NCBI GenBank assembly: GCA_027011425.1
Contig: JALUZX010000472.1
Span: forward strand, 1 to 8,134
DNA length: 8,134 bases
Source: Planctomycetota bacterium
GTDB taxonomy: Bacteria > Planctomycetota > UBA1135 > JALUZX01
Direction of reading: 5' to 3'
This document shows positions 1-4,794 of the stretch, one piece after another. The position numbers and the translations under genes were made by a program. Each line of letters opens with the position of its first letter. The stretch's first letter is position 1. The notes under the pieces were generated by a model. That model was not told the DNA's origin. It was given only the letters and a program-made list of their open reading frames with translations, and made no database searches.

Positions 1-67
1 CCTCCAGGGAGGACTTCCGCAGCTTGCCGTCCCTGTGCTCGCAAAAGACCAGAACCGAATTGCTCAT
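1..67 (-). CDS. etfA: Electron transfer flavoprotein subunit alpha, N-terminal fragment
   Basis: Only the first 22 codons are inside the window; the gene continues past the left edge. The fragment begins MSNSVLVFCEHRDGKLRK and fits the start of ETF alpha subunits: a hydrophobic first beta strand (VLVFCE) followed by a Gly-Lys-Leu turn and a Ser-Leu-Glu helix start. ETF alpha carries the FAD domain and pairs with ETF beta to pass electrons from flavin dehydrogenases to ETF:quinone oxidoreductase in the membrane. The ATG at 65-67 has a Shine-Dalgarno GAGG at 75-78, 7 nt upstream. The gene lies 55 nt downstream of etfB, the usual beta-alpha order. The short fragment alone would be weak evidence; the position directly after etfB makes the call fairly safe. 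Confidence 0.85.
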   Translation of the reverse strand, partial: MSNSVLVFCEHRDGKLRKSSLE

Positions 68-97
68 CGTGAAACCTCGTTCTTCTTCGTTCCCCCG

Positions 98-124
98 AAA
101 AAGACCGGAACGACCCGCCCGGTC
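98..124 (-). terminator. Terminator-like hairpin overlapping the etfB stop codon
   Basis: Read on the minus strand, the etfB stop TGA runs directly into GACCGG, then a 10-nt loop (GCGGGTCGTT), then CCGGTC and TTTTT. This is a perfect 6-bp GC-rich stem (arms 119-124 and 103-108) followed at once by five Ts (98-102), the layout of an intrinsic terminator. It sits between two genes whose products form an equimolar heterodimer, so it may be a partial terminator, an mRNA 3'-end stabiliser, or chance in GC-rich DNA. The stem is short and the loop large, so strength is uncertain. Confidence 0.4.
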
Positions 125-875
125 AGAGGAGTTTCGCCTCGTTCTTCAGTTTCTCCACCAGGAGAGGAACCGCCTCCGGTCCTTCCCCGAGGATCTGTCC
201 CGGCGGGCGTTCGGGGGGGAGGGTCATGGAGAGGATTTCCCTGCCTGTTCCCGGATCCTCGTAGGAAACCTCTTCCAGAGGTTTCTTCTTGGCCTTCATG
301 ATTCCCTTGAGGGAGGCGTATCGAGGTTCGTTGAGGCCTTTCTGGGCCGTCACCACCACGGGAAGGGGCGCTTCCACCACCTCCCGGCCCCCCTCGATCT
401 CCCGCTCGGCAAGGATCCGGCCCTCCTGGATCTCCAGTTTGACCGCCCCCGTTACGCAACCCCATCCCAGAAGGGCCGCTACCCGCGCTCCCACCTGGGA
501 CTGGTCGAAGTCGACTCCTTTTGTGCCGAAGAGCACCAGGTCCTTTTCCATGCCCTTGAGCGTTTCGGCCAGGATCCGGGCCGTGGACCAGGCGTCCCGG
601 TCCCGGGATGGGTCCACCAGGTGAACGGCCCGGTCCGCGCCCATGGCCAGAGCCGTGCGGATCTCCTTGGTCCCGTCGCCCGGGCCCAGGCAGACCACGA
701 CCACTTCGCCTTCGCCCCGGGCCTCCTTGATCCGGAGAGCCTCTTCGACGGCATATTCGTCGTAGGGATTCAGGATGTATTCCACGTCCGAGGGATCCAG
801 AGTCTTCCCGTCGGGGCCGATCCGGACCCGGGTCTCCGTGGAAGGGACGCGCTTGATGCAGACGACGATTCGCAT
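123..875 (-). CDS. etfB: Electron transfer flavoprotein subunit beta
   Basis: The 250-residue product has the normal length for ETF beta. It begins MRIVVCIKRVPST, the typical first strand. The conserved NPYDEYAVEEALRIKE segment is at residues 36-51, a GPGDGTKEIRTALAMGADRA segment of the nucleotide (AMP) pocket at 64-83, and the family signature LNEPRYASLKGIMKAKKKP at 181-199, which includes the loop that docks partner dehydrogenases. The C-terminus ends in the usual Leu-rich helix (LLVEKLKNEAKLL). The protein acts in the cytoplasm as the AMP-binding half of the ETF dimer, accepting electrons from acyl-CoA and other flavin dehydrogenases. The ATG at 873-875 has a good Shine-Dalgarno GGAGAG at 882-887, 6 nt upstream. 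etfA follows after 55 nt. Whether this ETF is of the simple or the electron-bifurcating kind cannot be decided without the alpha subunit. Confidence 0.96.
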   Translation of the reverse strand: MRIVVCIKRVPSTETRVRIGPDGKTLDPSDVEYILNPYDEYAVEEALRIKEARGEGEVVVVCLGPGDGTKEIRTALAMGADRAVHLVDPSRDRDAWSTARILAETLKGMEKDLVLFGTKGVDFDQSQVGARVAALLGWGCVTGAVKLEIQEGRILAEREIEGGREVVEAPLPVVVTAQKGLNEPRYASLKGIMKAKKKPLEEVSYEDPGTGREILSMTLPPERPPGQILGEGPEAVPLLVEKLKNEAKLL

Positions 876-908
876 GTTTCGCTCTCCAATGGTGATAGGG
901 ACGGCGAA

Positions 909-936
909 AGTCTAAGGGGTGGGAGGAGGGAATCAA
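909..936 (-). promoter_or_regulatory. Candidate sigma70-type promoter for etfBA
   Basis: In the 102-nt gap before etfB, the minus strand shows TTGATT (931-936), a 16-nt spacer, and TAGACT (909-914). Each hexamer matches the standard -35 and -10 consensus at four of six positions. A start near 902 would leave a leader of roughly 27 nt carrying the etfB Shine-Dalgarno. The gap is locally less GC-rich than the genes. This is a by-eye match only, and promoter rules for this organism are unknown. Confidence 0.25.
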
Positions 937-977
937 GTCTTTGTAAGGTGGGAGCGGGAAGGCCGGGGGAGGAGCCC

Positions 978-2039
978 TCAGAGGGTCCGGAACATCATCC
1001 CCAGGAAGGCATCCAGAAGGTCGGGGTCGAAGAAGGTTCCCTTTTTCTCGGCTATCTTGAGGAGTGCCTCTTCGTCCGTCATGGGGGCTTTCAGGTAAGG
1101 CCTGATGGAAGTCATGGCGTCGTAGGAGTCGGCGATCCGGACGATCCGGGCCGGTAAAGGAATCTCCTCCCCCGCCAGGCCGTCGGGGTATCCCGTGCCG
1201 TCCCAGTTCTCGTGATGGGACCGGAGAATGGGACGCAGGGGCTGGAGGGCCAGGATGGGGGCCAGGATCTTCTCTCCCAGGATGGTGTGTTCCTGGATCT
1301 GGGCCCTCTGGGTGGGGTCCAGAGTGTCTTCCAGGTTCAGGATGGAATCGGGAACGCCCATCTTCCCCAGGTCGTGGAGCAGGGCCCCGAAATAGGTGGT
1401 CTCCACTTCCTTTTCAGGGAGGTTGATCTCCCGGGCCAGCCTACGGGCCAGGCATCCCACTCGTTCGGAGTGGTCCCTCGTATACGGGCTCTTTGCGTCC
1501 ACGGCCTCCGCCAGGGACCGCATGATTTCGATCACCTGGTCCCCGGTGACGGCCGTCTTGAGCGTTTCGTAGGCCGTCCGCCAGCTCCGGACCTCCCAGG
1601 CCCTGCGGGTGAGCAAGAGGCCCGTTTCCAGCTCGAAGGGCTTGGAGAGAAAGAAGAAGGCTCCTCTTCGGAGGGCTTCGCTTCCCAGGGAGAGGTCTCC
1701 CCTTCCCGTAAAGAGCACTACCTCCACGCCGGGGTACTTCCCCTTGATTTCCTCCATGAGGTCCAGGCCGTTCCCGTCGCCCAGCACGATGTCGGCGAAA
1801 ACCAGGAAAAGGTCGGGAATCTCCGCCCGGACCAGGGCTTCTTCGTAAGAGGATGCCTCGAATGTGTGGATCTGGTGGTATCGCAGGTAACTGCAAAAGG
1901 GGGTGCGGGCCCAGTCCTGGTCGTCCACCACCAGCACCGACCCGGTGATTTCTTCCATGGAGGGGGAGGAGCTTCCTCTCCTGCGCTTCCCGGGCGGTCT
2001 GGACGTTCGTTTCGTGGTTTCCTGGAATTTCCTGGACAA
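978..2039 (-). CDS. Response regulator with REC and HD-GYP domains (predicted cyclic-di-GMP phosphodiesterase)
   Basis: The 353-residue protein has an N-terminal receiver domain (about 33-150): VLVVDD at 35-40 gives the acidic pocket, Asp83 (FADIVLGDG) is the expected phosphoryl acceptor, Thr111 the switch residue and Lys133 (LSKPFE) the conserved lysine. A linker leads to an HD-GYP domain (about 165-350) with HSERV (His190), the HD pair His222-Asp223 in LHDLGKMGVPD, His251, HHENWDGTGYPDG at 275-287 and RIADSYDAMTS at 301-311. Such proteins hydrolyse cyclic di-GMP when phosphorylated by a sensor kinase; no kinase is in the window. The loop after the HD motif reads ILNLEDTL where many family members have a Lys-Pro-Gly motif. 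The start is uncertain: TTG at 2037-2039 has a nearby AGGGGG, whereas the in-frame ATG at 1956-1958 (residue 28) lacks a close Shine-Dalgarno but places VLVVDD at a normal distance from the start. Residues 2-27 are basic and Ser/Pro-rich and may be untranslated. Domain identity is certain; substrate and partner are inferred. Confidence 0.93.
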   Translation of the reverse strand: MSRKFQETTKRTSRPPGKRRRGSSSPSMEEITGSVLVVDDQDWARTPFCSYLRYHQIHTFEASSYEEALVRAEIPDLFLVFADIVLGDGNGLDLMEEIKGKYPGVEVVLFTGRGDLSLGSEALRRGAFFFLSKPFELETGLLLTRRAWEVRSWRTAYETLKTAVTGDQVIEIMRSLAEAVDAKSPYTRDHSERVGCLARRLAREINLPEKEVETTYFGALLHDLGKMGVPDSILNLEDTLDPTQRAQIQEHTILGEKILAPILALQPLRPILRSHHENWDGTGYPDGLAGEEIPLPARIVRIADSYDAMTSIRPYLKAPMTDEEALLKIAEKKGTFFDPDLLDAFLGMMFRTL

Positions 2040-2043
2040 GGTT

Positions 2044-2049
2044 CCCCCT
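2044..2049 (-). promoter_or_regulatory. Ribosome binding site supporting the TTG start of the HD-GYP gene
   Basis: AGGGGG on the minus strand lies 4 nt before the TTG at 2037-2039 and could pair with the 16S anti-Shine-Dalgarno with one G-U pair. The competing ATG at 1956-1958 is preceded by a C-rich stretch, and its nearest AGGAGAGGAAG is about 13 nt or more away. The spacing to TTG is short, so this only mildly favours the longer protein. Confidence 0.35.
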
Positions 2050-2116
2050 AGAGAGATCCAAGAGGGTAATCGACAGGGACTGGAAGGAGCCTTGAGGCGG
2101 CTGGGAGATCTCCTTT

Positions 2117-2890
2117 TCAGGAGTCGGCCAGCCCTTCCATCTCGTCGGGGGTGATGCCTTCCTCGAAGGTGGAGCCCAGGTAGATCCGCCGCACTTCCTC
2201 GTCTTTCACCAGGGTTTCGGCCCTTCCTTCCCGGAGGACCTTTCCTTCGAAGATGATGTAAGAGCGGTCCGTGGTGCGCAGGGTCTCCCGGACATTGTGG
2301 TCTGTGAGCAGGATCCCGATCCCCTTGTCCCGGAGTTCCCGGAGAATCCCCTGGATCTCTTCCACGGCGATGGGGTCCACCCCGGAAAAGGGTTCGTCCA
2401 GAAGCAGGATCGCCGGCCTGGTGGCCAGGGCCCGAGAGATCTCCAGTCGCCTTCTCTCTCCCCCCGAGAGAGTCTCGGCAATGCTCTTTCTCAGGTGTCC
2501 GATCATCAGGTCGTCCAGGAGTTCTTCCAGGCGCCGCATCCGCTCTTTGCGGGTGAGGCCCATGGTTTCCAGGATGGCCAGGACGTTTTGTTCCACCGTC
2601 ATGCGCCGGAAGATGGAAGGCTCCTGGCTGAGGTAGCCAAGCCCCAGGCGGGCCCGTTTGTACATGGGAAGGCGACTCACGTCCTTTCCCCGGAGGAAGA
2701 CCTGGCCCTCCACGGGGGAGATCATCCCCACGATCATCCGGAACGTAGTGGTCTTCCCCGAACCGTTGGGGCCCAGAAGGCCCACGATCTCCCCCGGACC
2801 CATCCGGAGGGAGACACCGTTCACCACCCGGGTTCGGCGATAGATTTTTACGAGACCCTTGGTCTCAAGAATGGGTTGGGCCGCAGTCAT
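2117..2890 (-). CDS. lptB: LPS export ABC transporter ATP-binding protein LptB
   Basis: The 257-residue ABC ATPase has all nucleotide-binding motifs in order: Walker A GPNGSGKT at 40-47, Q-loop Gln89 in YLSQEPSIFRRMTVEQN, signature LSGGERRR at 141-148, Walker B ILLLDEP at 161-167 with catalytic Glu166, D-loop SGVD at 169-172 and H-loop His198 in LLTDHNV. SIFRRMTVEQN and DEPFSGVDPIAV are characteristic of LptB rather than of other ABC ATPases. It sits on the cytoplasmic face with LptF/LptG and powers extraction of lipopolysaccharide from the inner membrane. It is slightly longer than the E. coli protein, with an acidic C-terminal tail (FEEGITPDEMEG). The frame is open up to 3046, but the ATG at 2888-2890 is chosen because family homology begins there; no clear Shine-Dalgarno precedes it. 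None of the frequent neighbours lptA, lptC or rpoN is adjacent. A 315-nt leader precedes it. Confidence 0.95.
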   Translation of the reverse strand: MTAAQPILETKGLVKIYRRTRVVNGVSLRMGPGEIVGLLGPNGSGKTTTFRMIVGMISPVEGQVFLRGKDVSRLPMYKRARLGLGYLSQEPSIFRRMTVEQNVLAILETMGLTRKERMRRLEELLDDLMIGHLRKSIAETLSGGERRRLEISRALATRPAILLLDEPFSGVDPIAVEEIQGILRELRDKGIGILLTDHNVRETLRTTDRSYIIFEGKVLREGRAETLVKDEEVRRIYLGSTFEEGITPDEMEGLADS

Positions 2891-2909
2891 GGTTGTGAAA
2901 AACTCGTGG

Positions 2910-2930
2910 AAAAGCCGGGCGAAACCCCGG
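2910..2930 (-). terminator. Candidate terminator or attenuator hairpin before lptB
   Basis: The minus strand reads CCGGG, loop GTTTCG, CCCGG, C, TTTT (stem arms 2926-2930 and 2915-2919; Ts at 2910-2913). This is a compact 5-bp GC stem with a short T run, ending about 20 nt before the lptB ATG. It could end transcripts coming from lepB, or act as an attenuator or translation-control structure for lptB. The short stem and T run keep confidence low. Confidence 0.3.
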
Positions 2931-3013
2931 AGATGGGAAGGAACGGCCGGTTTCCGGAGGTTCCCTTCCCAGCCTCCCCCTTTTGGGCGGGCAAGGAAAT
3001 CGGGGAATAGCGG

Positions 3014-3041
3014 ACAAGGGTTTCTATGTGTAACCCTTTGT
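3014..3041 (-). repeat. Inverted repeat (stem-loop) in the lptB leader
   Basis: On the minus strand ACAAAGGGTT (3032-3041) pairs with AACCCTTGT (3014-3022) around a 9-nt loop (ACACATAGA). The result is a 9-bp stem with one bulged A. No T run follows, so it is not a standard terminator. It lies just downstream of the TATAAC box at 3052-3057, so if that box is a -10 element the hairpin would form the very 5' end of the lptB transcript. Confidence 0.4.
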
Positions 3042-3205
3042 GGCAAAGAAGGTTATAGAGGATACACCTCGCCGCTCCCTCCTGGATTTTCCCTCCAAAA
3101 CCGGGGGAGGGCGTCCCGCAAAGGCCGGAATTCCGGGGGAGACCAGCCAAGGCAGGTCCTGTCAAGGGACATGTGAACAACTTTTTCATCTTCCGCCCCT
3201 GGGGG

Positions 3206-4762
3206 TCAGTTCACGAAGTGAAGGCGAAACACCCCGTGGAAGGGATCGATGGGCCAGAACACGGCGAAGGCCTTTCCCACGATGAATTCCCGGGGAACCT
3301 GGCAGACGCGCTCGATCTTCCCCCCTTGTCCGCCCTGTTCCACCCACCGGACCGCCCGGTCGAGCCACTCCATCCCCGAGCCCGGGATCCTGGGGCGCAG
3401 GACGTATTCCTCGCCCTGGTCGTCGGTGAACACCATGGCCCGGGCTGTGGGAACCAGGACGGGGTTCCAATCCGGGTTGAGGGGATCCTGGCCCGACTCC
3501 TCCGAGAACCCTCCCAACCTGTAGTTCCCCCGGATGAGTCGGCCCGTGGCCGGGTCTTTCAGGTAGAGGGCCATCCATTCCCGGCTGTCGGCGGAGTGGC
3601 GGGAGTTGTCCCCCAGCATCAAGTAGCCCTTGGGCCCCAGGTGGAACCAGGCCCCTTGGGGCCTGGAGGCCAGCGCGCTGGGATCGGTGTAGTAGATGTC
3701 CCGGTCCAGGTGGAACCGGGAGATCCTGGCCCGACCCTTTCCCAGAAGCCCGATGCCCGCCCGGGAGCCCACCAGGGGCTCCCCCCGGGAGGGGTAGGGA
3801 TAGGAGAGAAGGATTTTGCCATCCAACCACAGGAGGAGCCGGTCGTCGCAATTGGAGAAAGCGATCCACCTGCTTTTCCCAGGCTCCAGGGGCCGGGCCG
3901 GGGCCTTCTCCTTCACGATCCGCCCGTTCACCGAGAGCCGGGCCTTCCCGGAGGGACCCACGGGAATCTGGGCCTGGTAGACCAAGGTTTCGCCGGGGTT
4001 CCGCTCCTGGATTTCGAAGGTCACGGCCCGGCATCCCTCCTCCACACGCACGTCCGCCGAAACCTTGAGGTCCCCCACGTAATTGAACCCGGCCGCCAGG
4101 GCGTCCCCGGCCCCGGCGATCTGCTCCTCCACGGCCCGGGCGGCATCCTTGGGGTAGCCGTGTTCGTCCCGGTCCTGGATGTCCCGGAAGTAGAGGGCCC
4201 TCCCGCCTTGCCCCCGGGAGGAGAGTTCCAGGGCGTCCTTTCCCCGAGGGGAGAGGGAGAGCCTTCCCGGGTCTTCCCGGAGCACCTGGGCGAGGGAACC
4301 GGGCAGGTCCTCGGAATGGTATACGTAGAGCCAGAGGTGGTCCTGGAGGGCGGGGGGCTTGCGCAGGATCTTTCTCGGGCGGGTCTCGGGCAGGAAGTCC
4401 CCGTCCTCCCCCTTCCATACGTCGCCGCCCTGCACGAGGATCCACTCCCCGGGAAGCCCCCAGATGCGCTTGATGTAATTCTGGGACTGGTTGAGGGGAT
4501 ACTTGAAGACCGCTACATCCCAGCGCCTGGGCTCCCGCAGGAGAAAGGCCAGCTTGTCCACCAGGATCCTGTCGAAGATCCCTTTGCGGGCGTCTCCCAT
4601 GAGGGTGGGCTGCATGGAACTTGTGGGGATCTTGTAGGCCTCGATGACGAAGAACTTCAGAACCAGGGCCAGGGCCACGGCCACGGCCAGGCTCTCCAGG
4701 TTCTCCCGGACCGGGGCGGGCTCCCTTTCGTCGCCTTTCTTGGACTTCTTGCTCTGGGTCAT
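3206..4762 (-). CDS. lepB: Type I signal peptidase, enlarged by two insertions
   Basis: The 518-residue protein has a Lys-rich cytoplasmic N-terminus (TQSKKSKKGDE), one membrane segment at about 23-42, and the complete catalytic set of bacterial leader peptidases: IPTSSMQPTL with nucleophile Ser49, RWDVAVFKYP at 80-89, NYIKRIWGLPGEW with general base Lys98, and GDNSRHSADSREW at 384-396. The C-terminal VPREFIVGKAFAVFWPID (489-506) is also typical. It should cleave signal peptides on the outer face of the inner membrane. The usual family length is about 200-330 residues. Here about 270 residues (108-378) separate the Lys98 box from the GDN box, and a further insert of about 90 (397-488) precedes the C-terminal motif. 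Within the first insert, residues 186-358 look like a concanavalin/LamG-type beta sandwich (SRWIAFSNCDDRLLLWLDGK). The start is fixed by AGGGAG 6 nt upstream. It follows lepA by 32 nt, the conserved lepA-lepB order. Confidence 0.94.
   Translation of the reverse strand: MTQSKKSKKGDEREPAPVRENLESLAVAVALALVLKFFVIEAYKIPTSSMQPTLMGDARKGIFDRILVDKLAFLLREPRRWDVAVFKYPLNQSQNYIKRIWGLPGEWILVQGGDVWKGEDGDFLPETRPRKILRKPPALQDHLWLYVYHSEDLPGSLAQVLREDPGRLSLSPRGKDALELSSRGQGGRALYFRDIQDRDEHGYPKDAARAVEEQIAGAGDALAAGFNYVGDLKVSADVRVEEGCRAVTFEIQERNPGETLVYQAQIPVGPSGKARLSVNGRIVKEKAPARPLEPGKSRWIAFSNCDDRLLLWLDGKILLSYPYPSRGEPLVGSRAGIGLLGKGRARISRFHLDRDIYYTDPSALASRPQGAWFHLGPKGYLMLGDNSRHSADSREWMALYLKDPATGRLIRGNYRLGGFSEESGQDPLNPDWNPVLVPTARAMVFTDDQGEEYVLRPRIPGSGMEWLDRAVRWVEQGGQGGKIERVCQVPREFIVGKAFAVFWPIDPFHGVFRLHFVN
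3689..4207 (-). other. Predicted LamG/concanavalin-like domain inserted in the signal peptidase
   Basis: This stretch encodes signal peptidase residues about 186-358. It starts GGRALYFRDIQ, alternates short hydrophobic strands (LKVSADVRV, AVTFEIQER, ARLSVNGRIV), and contains KSRWIAFSNCDDRLLLWLDGK, which resembles the 'W..v.v...dg.l.lyvDGk' core of LamG and related sugar- or protein-binding beta sandwiches. It ends RAGIGLLGKGRARISRFHLDRDIYY, like the closing strand of such folds (G-gga-...i..i.l.rdi). The fold assignment comes from pattern reading only. Cys244 and Cys305 could pair in the periplasm. Confidence 0.5.
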
Positions 4763-4768
4763 GGACTT

Positions 4769-4774
4769 CTCCCT
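4769..4774 (-). promoter_or_regulatory. Ribosome binding site fixing the lepB start
   Basis: AGGGAG lies 6 nt before the ATG at 4760-4762. It decides the start, because the same frame stays open far upstream through lepA (to 5401) without any family homology there. Confidence 0.7.
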
Positions 4775-4794
4775 GGAGGAGGTTCCGGGAAGGC

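Larger units (their letters stand above)
2891..3205 (-). other. Non-coding leader region between lepB and lptB
   Basis: No believable gene is present. A 100-codon minus-strand frame (2887-3189, starting MKKLFTCPL) is Pro/Gly/Ser-rich, lacks a well-placed Shine-Dalgarno and overlaps the lptB start. The region is locally AT-richer in parts. Visible elements on the minus strand are a perfect 12-nt palindrome CCGGAATTCCGG at 3125-3136, a TATAAC box at 3052-3057 without a matching -35, a stem-loop at 3014-3041, and a GC hairpin followed by TTTT at 2910-2930 just ahead of the lptB ATG. An isolated TTGACA at 3160-3165 has no -10 partner. The length and number of structures suggest a transcription start and 5' leader for lptB, but no known riboswitch class is recognisable by eye. 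Confidence 0.5.

Noticed and set aside
975..985. CCCTCAGAGGG inverted repeat at the HD-GYP stop codon as a terminator
   Set aside because: Only a 4-bp stem with a 3-nt loop is possible, and no T run follows.
24..1157. 377-codon plus-strand open frame over etfA, etfB and part of the HD-GYP gene
   Set aside because: It crosses three real genes and two intergenic gaps on the other strand and shows no family features.
2891..3046. Upstream extension of lptB to a TTG at 3044-3046 (52 extra residues)
   Set aside because: The extra residues have no ABC-ATPase homology and cover the hairpin-rich leader; the ATG at 2888-2890 matches where family similarity begins.
3160..3165. Perfect TTGACA -35 hexamer on the minus strand
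   Set aside because: At 16-18 nt downstream there is only TCTCCC-like sequence, so no -10 element completes a promoter.
2887..3189. 100-codon minus-strand frame starting MKKLFTCPL in the lptB leader, possibly a small exported protein
   Set aside because: The start looks signal-peptide-like for a few residues only, then is Pro/Gly-rich with no hydrophobic core; the ribosome site is badly spaced and it overlaps the lptB start.
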